A stretch of DNA of 64,000 nt, from contig JAFEDK010000015.1 of assembly GCA_018241665.1 (NCBI GenBank), forward strand, positions 72,949 to 136,948, written 5' to 3'. Shown piece after piece: positions 1 through 8,160 of this stretch (positions are counted from its first letter, which is position 1; every line of letters starts with the position of its first letter). Below the pieces are notes generated by a model, which was not told the DNA's origin, searched no databases, and worked only from the letters and a program-made list of their open reading frames with translations. Position numbers and translations under genes: made by a program. The DNA is from Pseudomonadota bacterium (GTDB taxonomy: Bacteria; Pseudomonadota; Gammaproteobacteria; Burkholderiales; Rhodocyclaceae).

Positions 1-389
1 GCCAGGGCCTGCAGCTCGCCGACGAAGGGGCCCCAGTCAAGAATGCCGCTGAAGGCACCCAGGTAGGCGCCGTCGCGCAGCACGACGACCGTCGGGAAAC
101 GGCTGGCGCCAAAACGCTTGGCCAGCAGCGTGCTCACCTGCGCGTCGGCGGCGAAGCGCCGCGCCGGCAGGCCGAGGGCCTGCAGCGCCTCGGGCAACAC
201 AACGATGACGTCGAGGGATTCGGGACTGCGCTGGGGGTCGTCGGTCAGCAGCAGCACGGCCAGCCCTGCGCCGGCATCGAAGGCGGCCGCGTCGGCGACG
301 CGCTCGAAGCCTTGGCGCTCGGCCAGGCGCTTGAGGGCCGCGTCCAGCTTGTCGAGGGACGACTGGGGCGGTGCGAATTGAACGCTCAT
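1..389 (-). CDS. hupG: HupG/HyaE-type hydrogenase maturation chaperone, C-terminus missing
   Basis: This gene runs off the left edge, so only about the first 129 residues are visible. They form a thioredoxin-like fold with an N-terminal helical part, a strand pair around LAVLLLTDD and DVIVVLPE, and a later FPTVVVLRDGAYLG segment typical of thioredoxin strands. The CxxC redox pair is absent, as expected of the HyaE/HupG family, which are non-redox chaperones that bind the Tat-targeted hydrogenase small subunit before export. The ATG overlaps the stop codon of hupF (ATGA), so the two are translationally coupled. The family assignment rests on fold pattern and position at the end of a hup cluster. 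The product is cytoplasmic. Confidence 0.75.
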   Translation of the reverse strand, partial: MSVQFAPPQSSLDKLDAALKRLAERQGFERVADAAAFDAGAGLAVLLLTDDPQRSPESLDVIVVLPEALQALGLPARRFAADAQVSTLLAKRFGASRFPTVVVLRDGAYLGAFSGILDWGPFVGELQAL

Positions 390-691
390 GAAAGATCCTT
401 CAAGTGATCGGGCAGGCTCGGTTCGCGGTCGACCAGATCGGCGAAAAGCGCGTCGATGCGCGCATGGTCGCCGGCCATTGCCGCATCGAGCGCAGCCAGC
501 GCGTTGTTGATGGCGGCGGCCCGGTCGGCGTCGATCACCTCCCGCGCGGCGCCGAGAAAGGTCAGCAGCCAGGTGCCGGGAGGCTGTTCGCCGACCAACG
601 ACAGATCGATGTGCTGCTCGCCGTCCGGCCCGTCGCAGCGGGCCATCCAACCAGAGGATTCGATGACGCGATACGGTACGCCGAGGCACAC
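386..691 (-). CDS. hupF: HupF/HypC-family hydrogenase maturation chaperone
   Basis: The product is a 101-residue protein starting MCLGVPYRV, the signature N-terminus of HypC/HupF chaperones; Cys2 is the residue used to carry the Fe(CN)2CO group or bind the large-subunit precursor. The start is GTG, placing Cys at position 2. At 101 residues it is longer than HypC (about 80-90) and matches HupF, which in uptake hydrogenase operons protects the large subunit, particularly under oxygen. It lies 3 bases after hupD and overlaps hupG by 4 bases, so the three are co-transcribed. HypC remains possible as a name, but the neighbours favour HupF. Confidence 0.85.
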   Translation of the reverse strand: MCLGVPYRVIESSGWMARCDGPDGEQHIDLSLVGEQPPGTWLLTFLGAAREVIDADRAAAINNALAALDAAMAGDHARIDALFADLVDREPSLPDHLKDLS

Positions 692-694
692 GGC

Positions 695-1306
695 TCAGCC
701 CTCCTGCAGGAAGCGCGCATCGCCGAAGCGGCAGGCCTCCTGCTCGCTGGGTCGGCCAGCCTCATAGTTGGCCATTTCCAGGCTACCTTCGTTGAGGCGC
801 GGCCCGGCGCCTTCGCGCGGGGCCAGCGGCGCGCCCCAGCGGGCCAGCCATTCGCCGGCCACCGCCAGCGCCGGCTCGATCTGCGCCTTCACCGCATCGC
901 GCAGGCTACCGCCAAAATCCTCCAGCTCCACCGGCTGGCAGCCGACCAGCACCAGCTCCTCGGGCAGGCGACCGAGCAGTTCGGCGGACGCCAGCACTTC
1001 CTGGAAACCGGTCTGATGCAGGCTCATCTTCTTGGCCCCCATGAAGCGCGGCACCTCGCTGCCGGTGACGATGCGCAGCGTGCCCGGCGGATCGCCGTAA
1101 TCCACGGCATCGAAGACCAGCAGGCGCTGTGCCTCCTCCACGTAGGGCAACAGATACAGGCCCTGGGTGCCGCCATCCATCGCGGTGACGTTGTCGGGCA
1201 ACGCATAGCGCTCGGCCAGCGCCTCCACGCAACGCACGCCAAAGCCTTCGTCGGCCCACAGGAGATTGCCGATACCCAAAACGAGAATTCGCGGCACGGA
1301 AGTCAT
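695..1306 (-). CDS. hupD: Hydrogenase maturation endopeptidase HupD/HyaD
   Basis: A 203-residue cytoplasmic protease that removes the C-terminal peptide of the hydrogenase large subunit after nickel insertion. The N-terminus carries VLGIGNLLWADEGFGV, the M52-family motif. The three predicted nickel-sensing ligands are present: Glu20, Asp66 (in VFDAVD) and His97 (in MSLHQTGF). The start is the ATG giving MTSVPRILVLG; an upstream in-frame ATG would add 11 residues not seen in the family. Its target tail is visible in hupL here. It is separated from hupS-L-C by about 1.8 kb holding a convergent gene, so it probably has its own promoter (see 1340-1354). Confidence 0.9.
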   Translation of the reverse strand: MTSVPRILVLGIGNLLWADEGFGVRCVEALAERYALPDNVTAMDGGTQGLYLLPYVEEAQRLLVFDAVDYGDPPGTLRIVTGSEVPRFMGAKKMSLHQTGFQEVLASAELLGRLPEELVLVGCQPVELEDFGGSLRDAVKAQIEPALAVAGEWLARWGAPLAPREGAGPRLNEGSLEMANYEAGRPSEQEACRFGDARFLQEG

Positions 1307-1680
1307 GAACACGCCTTTGTAACGGGACGAGTTACACAATCAAGTTCCGTGCCGGTCTGCCCGGCGGGGATGCGCAAGGCGGAATGGCTAGCCGGCAAGG
1401 CCTGCCGACCCCGCTGCAACCGGGCCGGCAGGCCGGCCGCAAGAAAAAACGAACAGCGACATTCCACTTTCCAGCAAAAAAGAAATACATCCTTCCGTCG
1501 GCGCACCACGCAACACCAGCACATCAGCATAACTTCCAACGCGTGTCCGCTTTCCAGCCATCACGTCTGGCCACGTGGATATTGCACAGACATACCGGCT
1601 GCGCCGCGGGAGGAATTTTTTCGCATTGCAACGGAATTTTGGCTGCGCTCCCAGACGGAGTGGTTTATTGTCTTGAGCCC
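1307..1680. other. 374-bp intergenic region between divergent hupD and membrane-protein gene
   Basis: Divergent spacer with AT-richer tracts around 1440-1500 and 1610-1640, unlike the surrounding coding sequence. I see no RNA gene and no convincing open frame. The only regulatory candidate is a sigma-54-like element facing hupD. GGGAGGAATTTTTT around 1609-1622 resembles a ribosome binding site but no good start follows at the right distance. Confidence 0.5.
1340..1354 (-). promoter_or_regulatory. Possible sigma-54-type promoter of hupDFG
   Basis: On the minus strand the sequence CGGCACGGAACTTGA aligns with TGGCAC-N5-TTGC, keeping the GG of the -24 box and TTG of the -12 box but with A in place of the final C. 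It lies about 35 bases before the hupD start. The -12 mismatch makes this tentative. Confidence 0.3.
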
Positions 1681-2769
1681 ATGAAGAAGATCCTGCCGAG
1701 CCTCACCACCCTCGCTCTCCTGATGGCCAGCCCGCTGGCCTGGCCGGCCGTCGACACGCCGGCAACTGCCCCCACGGCCACCGCCGCCGCGGAAAACGAA
1801 ACCCTCCCCACCCCCACCAAAATCACGCGCTGGGAAGAAACCGGGATGAAGCCGGTGGAAGCCCGGGAATGGGAAAACTACTCGTTCAAGCCCCATGATG
1901 CGCTGGCCTGGAAGCGCGCCGGCTTTCCGCCGCTGCTGGCACGCACCTGGTCGGACAAGGGCTTCGACCCGGACGAGGCGGCCGAATGGCGCGACTCCAC
2001 CAAGAACAACCGCACGTTGATGGCGGATCTGGACCAATCGGAGCCCGCCCAATGGAAGCGCGAAGGCTTCACGCCGCGGGACCGCCTGGCCTGGTGGGAG
2101 GCCGGTTTCGCCTTCGAGGACGCCGTGACCCTCACCCGCGCCGGGATGGGGCCGGCCGATGCCGCCTGGCACGGACACGAAAAGCTGAAGGAACTCAGGA
2201 AGAATGACGTGGGCGCGAGCCCGGCCCCGGTTACCGAGGAGGCCCCTGCCGCCGAGTCCTCCTGGAGCGTGCAGGACCTGAAGAACCTGGCCCTGAACAT
2301 CCTGCCCCATCTGAAGACCGGCCTGATCGTCGCCCTGACGCTGGTGTCCACCGTTCTGGCCTTCTACCTGTTCCGGCTCACCCGCCGCTCCCGGCAAAAA
2401 GTCGCCGAGGACGTGGAGCCGGATAGCACGACACCGGACAACGACCGGAAGGAGCCTTTCGCCCCCGAGTCCGGCCCGACCTCGCTGGCCGAGCTCGACG
2501 AGCACCGTCGGCCAGCCCGCCGCACCTACTTCTGGACGCCGACCACGCCGACCTGCGTGCACTGCCAGAGCACCGACGTACGCATTTCGCGCATCAAGCC
2601 CCGCCGGGTCGCCGGCATCAAACTCAGCGAATATTTCCGCTGCCGCAGCTGCGGCCGCCATTTCTCGAACGTCAGCTACGCCCCCGTGGCGGCCGCCGGC
2701 CTTGGCCTGGTGCTGCTATTGACGCTGTGCACCGCCAGCTTCATCCACCTGCTGTCACTGATCCCCTGA
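1681..2769 (+). CDS. Membrane protein with W-x-AGF-type repeats and a C-terminal zinc ribbon, function unknown
   Basis: I do not recognise this 362-residue protein. The ATG chosen gives a signal peptide (MKKILPSLTTLALLMASPLAWPA). Residues about 40-170 hold roughly five degenerate repeats of about 20 residues built on W..AGF.P.DA..W (for example ALAWKRAGFPP, PAQWKREGFTP, RLAWWEAGFAF). A membrane helix follows at about 212-232, then a ribbon with CVHC (292-295) and CRSC (321-324), and a last hydrophobic segment at about 337-358. It sits on the opposite strand inside the hydrogenase locus and its 3' end overlaps the convergent regulator gene by 15 bases. It looks like an insertion into an ancestral hup operon rather than a hydrogenase gene. 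Confidence 0.7.
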   Translation: MKKILPSLTTLALLMASPLAWPAVDTPATAPTATAAAENETLPTPTKITRWEETGMKPVEAREWENYSFKPHDALAWKRAGFPPLLARTWSDKGFDPDEAAEWRDSTKNNRTLMADLDQSEPAQWKREGFTPRDRLAWWEAGFAFEDAVTLTRAGMGPADAAWHGHEKLKELRKNDVGASPAPVTEEAPAAESSWSVQDLKNLALNILPHLKTGLIVALTLVSTVLAFYLFRLTRRSRQKVAEDVEPDSTTPDNDRKEPFAPESGPTSLAELDEHRRPARRTYFWTPTTPTCVHCQSTDVRISRIKPRRVAGIKLSEYFRCRSCGRHFSNVSYAPVAAAGLGLVLLLTLCTASFIHLLSLIP

Positions 2770-3108
2770 CCTGTCCGGGCCACCCGCGGCCCGGCACTCC
2801 CGGTACAGGTCCCACTGCAGCTGGAGCCCCAGCCAGAAGGCCGGCTCCAGCTGCAGCAGCAGCGCCAGCCGCACGGCGGTATCCGGCGTGACGGCGCGCT
2901 TGCCGCGCACCAGCTCATTGACCCTGCGCCGCGAGATTCCCAGCGCCTTTGCCAGCGCATCCTGGGTGATGCCCAGCGGCACCAGGAAACGGCTCTCCAG
3001 AAAATGCCCCGGATGCAGCGGACGCCGCCCCGGACGCAGACGCAGAAAGGCCGGAACGCCCTGTTGCCAGGGACGGTCCGGCCCGGGGAGGGAGACCTTG
3101 CGGCTCAT
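2755..3108 (-). CDS. HigA/VapI-family XRE regulator, orphan antitoxin-like
   Basis: A 117-residue helix-turn-helix protein. The core LGITQDALAKALGISRRRVN, then ELVRGKRAVTPDTA and FWLGLQ, is the hallmark of the HigA antitoxin family, which binds its own operator and the HigB RNase. The N-terminus has an Arg/Pro-rich extension before the usual HPGHFLESRFL. No HigB-like gene lies next to it: upstream is hupC (20 bases away, same strand), downstream the convergent membrane protein. It may have lost its toxin or act as a plain regulator; it is probably co-transcribed with hupC. Involvement in hydrogenase control cannot be judged from sequence. Confidence 0.8.
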   Translation of the reverse strand: MSRKVSLPGPDRPWQQGVPAFLRLRPGRRPLHPGHFLESRFLVPLGITQDALAKALGISRRRVNELVRGKRAVTPDTAVRLALLLQLEPAFWLGLQLQWDLYRECRAAGGPDRSGDQ

Positions 3109-3128
3109 TGCGCGAGGGTGCGCAACAC

Positions 3129-3833
3129 TCAATCCTTGAACATCCGCCAGCCGGAGATCATCGTCGAGATCAGGCTCTGGCGACTCATGATGTCCTCGCG
3201 GATCGCCGCATACACATGCACGACGACGAAGCTCATCATGATCCACATGCCCAGCCGGTGCAGGCTGTGGGTCTGCATCGAGCCGCCAAGCATGGGGATC
3301 ACCCAGCCGAACAGGCGATCGGCCCAGGAGCCAAGCCCCAGCCCCTCGCCATACAGCGCGAAGCCGGTGCAGAGCATGCCGAAGGCCAGCACGGTGAAGA
3401 AGAAGAACATCATCAGCTGGGCCATCGGGTTGTGGCCGACGTATTTCTTCGGCTGCTTCTCGAGGAACAGATACCAGCGCAGCTCGAAGAACACCTCGCT
3501 CCACCAGTGGCTGTTGAAGATCGGCAGCTTGAAGATCTGGCGCGAGTGGTGGTTGCCGACGAAGGCCCAGTACACCCGCCCGGCCAGCCCCACCGCGAAG
3601 ATGTAAGCCGCGGCGAAATGGGCGAAGCGGATGTAGCCCATCAGGAAGTTGTCGGACGCCTCGCCGGGTAGCGTCGGCAGCGGCTTGCCGATGAAGTAGC
3701 CGCTGACCGCCAGCACCACCATCGCCAGCGCGTTGATCCAGTGCCACAGACGCACCGGGGCCTCATACACGTAGATCGAGCGTACCTGCCGGCCGTGCCT
3801 TTCGGCCTCCAGCATGTCCTGTTGTGACAGCAT
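3129..3833 (-). CDS. hupC: [NiFe]-hydrogenase b-type cytochrome subunit
   Basis: A 234-residue integral membrane di-haem cytochrome b (HupC/HyaC) that takes electrons from the periplasmic hydrogenase dimer to quinone. The motif VRLWHWINALAM in helix 1 carries a predicted haem-ligand His; further hydrophobic helices are YIRFAHFAAAYIFAVGL, a long MMFFFFTVLAFGML segment, and MWIMMSFVVVHVYAAI near the end with another His. The start is the ATG giving MLSQQDMLEAERHG. The gene begins 10 bases after the hupL stop, completing the hupSLC order. Family assignment is firm. Confidence 0.93.
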   Translation of the reverse strand: MLSQQDMLEAERHGRQVRSIYVYEAPVRLWHWINALAMVVLAVSGYFIGKPLPTLPGEASDNFLMGYIRFAHFAAAYIFAVGLAGRVYWAFVGNHHSRQIFKLPIFNSHWWSEVFFELRWYLFLEKQPKKYVGHNPMAQLMMFFFFTVLAFGMLCTGFALYGEGLGLGSWADRLFGWVIPMLGGSMQTHSLHRLGMWIMMSFVVVHVYAAIREDIMSRQSLISTMISGWRMFKD

Positions 3834-3843
3834 GATCAGCTCC

Positions 3844-5634
3844 TTAACGGACCTTGACTGACGCCATTTCCTGCCCATCCGGCGCCATCACGTGGGTGGA
3901 GCAGGCCAGGCAGGGATCGAAGGAATGCAGCGTGCGCAGGATCTCCAGCGGCTCGTCGGGCTTGGCCACCGGGGTGTTCATCAGCGAGGCCTCGAAGGCG
4001 CCGATCTGCCCCTTGTCGTCGCGCGGACCGCCGTTCCAGGTGGTCGGCACCACGGCCTGGTAGTTGTCGATGCGGCCGTCCTTGATCTTGATCCAGTGCC
4101 CCAACGCGCCGCGCGGCGCCTCGGTGAAGCCGGCCCCCTTCGTTTCGGCCGGCCACTTGCTGGGCTCCCACTTGTCGATGTTGGCGGTGTTGAGGTCGCC
4201 GGCCTTCAGGTTGGCGATCAGCTTGTCGAAGAAGTAGCGCGACTTGTGCGCCGCCCACGAGGCTTCCAGGCCCCGCGCGGCGGTGCGGCCGAGGGTCGAG
4301 AAGATCGCCTGCAGCGGCAGGCCGAGATCGGACAGCAGCTTGTCGACGGGCTCCTTGAACTCCGGGTTCTTCTGCACGTAGCCGATCACGTAGCGGGCCA
4401 GCGGCCCCACTTCCATCGCGTTGCCGCGCCAGCGCGGCGCCTTGATCCACGAGTACTTGCCGGCCTCGTCGAGGCTCTCGATCCGGGTCTTGGTGCCCTT
4501 GGTGTTCTTGCCGAGCTCGAAATGCGGCTCGGTGACGCCGTCGAAGGGATGCAGGCCCTTGGACTCGTCGGCGTACTTGTACCAGCTGTGGGCGACGAAT
4601 TCCTGGATCTGCTCCGGGTCCTTCAGGTCCACCTCGTGGATCTTGGTGAGGTCGCCGCCAATGATCGCGCCGCGCGGCAGCAGCAGGCTGGACGCGGAGT
4701 AATCGTTGGCCTTGTCCGGGATGTCGCCGTAGGACAGCAGCGCCTGGGACGAGATGCCGCCGCCGTAGGTCCAGTCCTTGTAGAAGCTGGCGATGGCCTT
4801 CAGGTCGGGGATGTAGACGTTGTCGATGAAGTCGATGCAGCGGTCGATGATGGAGCTGACCAGGTTCAGGCGCTCCATGTTGATCGCCCCGACCGCGCCG
4901 GTACCTTCCAGGTTGATCGCGCAGGGCACGCCGCCGACCAGCCAGTTCGGGTGCGGGTTCTTGCCGCCGAAGATGGTGTGGACCTTGACGATGTCCTTCT
5001 GGAAATCCAGCGCTTCCAGATAGTGGGTCACCGCCATCAGGTTGGCTTCCGGCGGCAGCTTGTAGGCCGGGTTGCCCCAGTAGCCGTTCATGAAGGGACC
5101 GAGCTGGCCGGATTCGACGAACTTCTTCAGGCGGTTCTGCACATCGCGGAAATAGCCCGGCGAGGACAGCGGCCAGCTGGAAATGCTCTGGGCCAGCTCG
5201 GAGGTCTTCTTCGGATCGGCCTTCAGCGCCGACACCACGTCCACCCAGTCCAGCGCGTGCAGGTGGTAGAAATGCACCAGGTGATCGTGGATGTACAGGT
5301 TCAGCTGCATCAGGTTGCGGATGATGTTGGCGTTCTCCGGGATCTGGATCGCCAAGGCATCTTCCACCGCACGTACCGAGGTCAGCGCATGGGTGCCGGT
5401 GCACACGCCACAGATCCGCTCGGTGAAGGCCCACGCATCGCGCGGGTCACGCCCCTTCAGAATCACCTCCAGCCCACGCCACATGGTGCCGGTGGACACC
5501 GCGTTGCGGATCACGTTCTTGTCGTCGATGTTCACCTCGACGCGCATGTGGCCCTCGATCCGGCATACCGGATCGACCACCACGCGCTTGCCGGAGTTAT
5601 CGAGCTTGAAGCCCTGGGTTTCAAGCACAGTCAT
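3844..5634 (-). CDS. hupL: [NiFe]-hydrogenase large (catalytic) subunit precursor
   Basis: A 596-residue subunit that carries the Ni-Fe(CN)2CO active site and oxidises H2. Both pairs of metal-binding cysteines are visible: [11 protein letters not shown] near residues 74-84 and [10 protein letters not shown] at 573-582. Maturation by HupD should cut after His581, releasing a 15-residue tail beginning VMAPDG. The start codon overlaps the hupS stop (TAATG), so stoichiometric coupled translation is likely. The length and both motifs match membrane-bound group 1 uptake hydrogenases, which recycle H2, for instance that made by nitrogenase. Confidence 0.97.
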   Translation of the reverse strand: MTVLETQGFKLDNSGKRVVVDPVCRIEGHMRVEVNIDDKNVIRNAVSTGTMWRGLEVILKGRDPRDAWAFTERICGVCTGTHALTSVRAVEDALAIQIPENANIIRNLMQLNLYIHDHLVHFYHLHALDWVDVVSALKADPKKTSELAQSISSWPLSSPGYFRDVQNRLKKFVESGQLGPFMNGYWGNPAYKLPPEANLMAVTHYLEALDFQKDIVKVHTIFGGKNPHPNWLVGGVPCAINLEGTGAVGAINMERLNLVSSIIDRCIDFIDNVYIPDLKAIASFYKDWTYGGGISSQALLSYGDIPDKANDYSASSLLLPRGAIIGGDLTKIHEVDLKDPEQIQEFVAHSWYKYADESKGLHPFDGVTEPHFELGKNTKGTKTRIESLDEAGKYSWIKAPRWRGNAMEVGPLARYVIGYVQKNPEFKEPVDKLLSDLGLPLQAIFSTLGRTAARGLEASWAAHKSRYFFDKLIANLKAGDLNTANIDKWEPSKWPAETKGAGFTEAPRGALGHWIKIKDGRIDNYQAVVPTTWNGGPRDDKGQIGAFEASLMNTPVAKPDEPLEILRTLHSFDPCLACSTHVMAPDGQEMASVKVR

Positions 5635-6725
5635 TATTTATCTCCCGAATTCTGATTGTCGCCCTGCTTGTCGCTGCGGGCCCGCGCCAGCGCCGTCACC
5701 GCGGCATGGGCGGCAACCGCCGCACCAACCACGCCGGCCGCCGTGCCGCCGACCTTGTCGGCATTGCCTTCGACAGCGAACTGCTTGATGTCGGTAACGC
5801 GGTCGTAGAAGCTGCCCTTGTCCCAGAAGCCGTCTTCCGAGCAGCCGATGCAACCGTGGCCGGACTGCACCGGCCAGCTCACGCCGCCGTTCCAGCGCAT
5901 CGACGAGCAGGCGTTGTAGGTGGTCGGGCCCTTGCAGCCCATCTTGTAGAGGCAGTAACCCTTGCGCGCCGCCTCGTCGTCCCAGTTCTCGACGAACTGG
6001 CCGGCGTCGAAGTGCGGGCGGCGGTAGCACTTGTCGTGGATGCGCTGGCCGTAGAACATCTTCGGGCGACCCTGGCGGTCCAGCTCGGGAATCTTGTCGA
6101 AGGTCAGCATATAGGTGACCACACCGGTCATCACCTCGGCGATCGGCGGGCAGCCGGGCACGCGTACGATGGGCTTGTCGGTGATCACCTTGTGCACCGG
6201 CGTTGCGCGGGTCGGGTTCGGCTTGGCGGCCTGCACGCAGCCGTAGGACGCGCAGGCGCCCCAGCTGATGATGGCCTTCGCGTCGGCACAGGTTTCCTTC
6301 AGCACTTCCACGAAGGGACGGCCGCCGTGGATGCAGAACATGCCGTCCTCGTTGAGCGGCGGATTGCCTTCGACGGCGACGATGTAGTTGCCCTTGTACT
6401 TCTTCTTGACCTCTTCGATGATCGCCTCGGCCTGGTGACCGGCGGCGGCCATCAGCGTGTCGTCGTAGTCGAGGGACAGCATCGACAACACCACGTCCTT
6501 GGTCAGCGGGTGGGCCGAGCGGATGAAGGACTCCGAGCAGCAGGTGCACTCCAGACCGTGCAGCCAGATCACCGGCGTGCGCGGCTTGTTTTCCAGCGCG
6601 TGGGCGATCTTGGGTACGAAAGCGCTGCCGAGGCCCAGCGAGGTGGCCGTCAGGCTGCAGAATTTCATGAAGCTGCGGCGCGTAATGCCCTGCCGCCGCA
6701 GCACTTCGTAGAACGTTTCAGTCAT
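5634..6725 (-). CDS. hupS: [NiFe]-hydrogenase small subunit precursor, Tat-exported
   Basis: A 363-residue Fe-S subunit relaying electrons from the NiFe site to the cytochrome. The N-terminus has a twin-arginine signal (RRSFMK at residues 16-21), so the folded dimer is exported by Tat. The first cluster ligands lie in [14 protein letters not shown], and later cysteines ([47 protein letters not shown]) account for the three clusters. The ATG at 6725 is preceded by AGGGGG nine bases upstream, which decides it over a TTG nine bases earlier. The C-terminus has the expected hydrophobic anchor around [19 protein letters not shown]. Confidence 0.96.
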   Translation of the reverse strand: MTETFYEVLRRQGITRRSFMKFCSLTATSLGLGSAFVPKIAHALENKPRTPVIWLHGLECTCCSESFIRSAHPLTKDVVLSMLSLDYDDTLMAAAGHQAEAIIEEVKKKYKGNYIVAVEGNPPLNEDGMFCIHGGRPFVEVLKETCADAKAIISWGACASYGCVQAAKPNPTRATPVHKVITDKPIVRVPGCPPIAEVMTGVVTYMLTFDKIPELDRQGRPKMFYGQRIHDKCYRRPHFDAGQFVENWDDEAARKGYCLYKMGCKGPTTYNACSSMRWNGGVSWPVQSGHGCIGCSEDGFWDKGSFYDRVTDIKQFAVEGNADKVGGTAAGVVGAAVAAHAAVTALARARSDKQGDNQNSGDK

Positions 6726-7009
6726 GGATACCAACCCCCTGGTGGAACATCAGGCCCGGATATGTTCTGATCTATCGCGACGCAAGCGGGCCGGCACGGT
6801 CGCACATGGCGAGAGGGGATTTAACAAAAAGCGTGCCCAATTTCGGCAGACTTAAAAAACCCTTATCCGACAAGGCCTTATCGATTCACGACGGCCTGTC
6901 GCGCCAACCACGCCGGGAGAGTGGTAATCAACTGACCGGTCAAACGGAAACCAGCCATCCACTTCAGCGCCAACCAAACGACATAAACCCGAATTTTCCG
7001 ACACCCACG

Positions 7010-7507
7010 ATGAGCGACCTTTCCATCCAGCCCGTCGACTTCGACGACGCGGCCCAGCGCGACGATTTTCTCGACCTGCTCGACCACTACATGCGCGGCC
7101 CCACCGGCAGCGGCCAGGCCATGGGCGACGAATTGCGCGCACGCCTGCCGGACGAGTTGCGCCGCCGCCCGACCGTGCTGAGCTTCATCGCCTACTGGAA
7201 CAAGAAAGGGGAGCGGCAGGCCGCCGGGCTGATCAACTGCGTGGAGGGCTTCTCCACCTTCGCCGGCAAACCGCTGTTGAATGTGCACGACATCATCGTG
7301 CACGAGGACTTCCGCCGCCGGGGTATCGCCACGGCGCTGCTGGCCCACGCCGAACAGGTGGCGCGGGAACGGGGCTGCTGCAAGCTGACCCTCGAGGTGC
7401 TCGAAGGCAATGCCGGCGCCCGCCAGGCCTACCTGAACAGCGGCTTCGCGGGCTACCAGCTCGACCCGGCCATGGGCCAGGCCCTGTTCATGGAAAAGAA
7501 GCTCTAG
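7010..7507 (+). CDS. GNAT-family N-acetyltransferase
   Basis: A 165-residue cytoplasmic acyl-CoA-dependent transferase. Motif A, which binds the CoA pyrophosphate, is HEDFRRRGIATALL, followed by AEQVARERGC and a C-terminal GNAGARQAYLNSGF segment typical of motif B. The substrate cannot be told. The start giving MSDLSIQPVDFDDAAQ matches family length; an in-frame upstream ATG would add 68 residues of non-family, Arg/Thr-rich sequence. No clear ribosome binding site is seen. It is monocistronic between the divergent hup promoter region and a convergent gene. Confidence 0.85.
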   Translation: MSDLSIQPVDFDDAAQRDDFLDLLDHYMRGPTGSGQAMGDELRARLPDELRRRPTVLSFIAYWNKKGERQAAGLINCVEGFSTFAGKPLLNVHDIIVHEDFRRRGIATALLAHAEQVARERGCCKLTLEVLEGNAGARQAYLNSGFAGYQLDPAMGQALFMEKKL

Positions 7508-7528
7508 GGCTCAAGACGCTGCCGGCGC

Positions 7529-7804
7529 TCAGCCCAGCTCCGGCGGCACCCATTCCATTTCGTGGGGAAACAGGCCGACGCTGCTCACCGCCGTCGTCTC
7601 CACGCAGTTCCACCACATGGTCACCCAGGCGCGGCCCTCCTCGTCGATCTTCTCCACCTCGGAGATCGCCCCGACCATGAACATGATCATGTCCAGTTCG
7701 TCCTCGTCCATGTCCGGGTCCGGCGAAACGGACAGGATCCGCACATGTTCGCCCACGGTGACCGCCCGGCCGTTCCTGTCCTTCACACTAACTCTTGCAT
7801 CCAT
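7529..7804 (-). CDS. Conserved-type small acidic protein under a NifA/sigma-54 promoter, function unknown
   Basis: A 91-residue protein beginning MDARVSVKDRNGRAVTVGEHVRIL, with an acidic stretch PDPDMDEDELDMIM and C-terminal EWVPPELG. I recognise no catalytic motif; the VGEHVRILSV start resembles a small beta-barrel of KOW/SH3 type. The ATG has GGGAG six bases upstream. The leader contains a sigma-54 promoter-like element (7868-7882) downstream of two NifA sites shared with the divergent nafY-like gene. That points to expression during nitrogen fixation; the biochemical role is unknown. Confidence 0.75.
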   Translation of the reverse strand: MDARVSVKDRNGRAVTVGEHVRILSVSPDPDMDEDELDMIMFMVGAISEVEKIDEEGRAWVTMWWNCVETTAVSSVGLFPHEMEWVPPELG

Positions 7805-7867
7805 GTGGGTCTCCCGCTGTCGCATTGTCGAAGACCGCCGCAATCCGGCGGTGTCGAACAAGGCTTA

Positions 7868-7882
7868 GCAAGCTTCGAACCA
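7868..7882 (-). promoter_or_regulatory. Sigma-54 promoter, minus-strand side of the divergent nif region
   Basis: On the minus strand TGGTTCGAAGCTTGC has GG and GC ten bases apart and a perfect TTGC -12 box; the -24 box is TGG with weak CAC agreement. Predicted transcription start is near 7856, giving a leader of about 50 bases to the 7804 gene. NifA sites lie about 98 and 152 bases upstream of that start. Confidence 0.55.
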
Positions 7883-7945
7883 CGCCTCCTCGGCCCCGGA
7901 TAGCGCCTCCGCCGCGGCATCCTGGCCCCCTTGACGCCCCCGGCT

Positions 7946-7961
7946 TGTCGGGAAGGCGACA
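7946..7961. promoter_or_regulatory. NifA upstream activator sequence 1 (TGT-N10-ACA)
   Basis: TGTCGGGAAGGCGACA is an exact TGT-N10-ACA match. It lies between the two divergent sigma-54 promoters, at an enhancer distance from both. Confidence 0.7.
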
Positions 7962-7999
7962 TCCCGCCGCCGTAACCCCGCCACGCCGGACGCGGGTTT

Positions 8000-8015
8000 T
8001 GTCGTTGAAACGACA
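8000..8015. promoter_or_regulatory. NifA upstream activator sequence 2 (TGT-N10-ACA)
   Basis: TGTCGTTGAAACGACA is an exact TGT-N10-ACA match and nearly a perfect palindrome (TGTCGTT/AACGACA). It lies 54 bases from the first site and about 125 bases upstream of the predicted start of the nafY-like transcript. Confidence 0.75.
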
Positions 8016-8106
8016 CATCGCCAACCGCCGGGCGGGCCCCGGCATCCGGCAACTTCCGCTTTGCCGACAAGCACTTGAACTGCGCACCGAACGACATGCC
8101 GGGAGC

Positions 8107-8121
8107 TGGCACTGTATCTGC
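8107..8121 (+). promoter_or_regulatory. Sigma-54 promoter of the nafY-like operon
   Basis: TGGCACTGTATCTGC matches TGGCAC-N5-TTGC with one mismatch and exact GG-N10-GC spacing. The predicted transcription start near 8133 gives a short leader to the ATG at 8161, which has a GGAG site in front. Confidence 0.75.
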
Positions 8122-8160
8122 TGATAGCTGGGGAAACATCACAAGCGAGCGGAGTCCCCC

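Noticed and set aside
2755-3128. HigBA toxin-antitoxin module
   Set aside because: Only the antitoxin-like gene is present; no HigB-type frame lies on either side within the hydrogenase locus.
6726-6830. Sigma-54 promoter for hupS
   Set aside because: The closest match on the minus strand (TGCCGGCCCGCTTGC) lacks the GG of the -24 box, so I did not annotate it.
6933-6942. Operator TGACCGGTCA between hupS and the acetyltransferase
   Set aside because: A perfect 10-base palindrome, but too short and isolated to separate from chance without further evidence.
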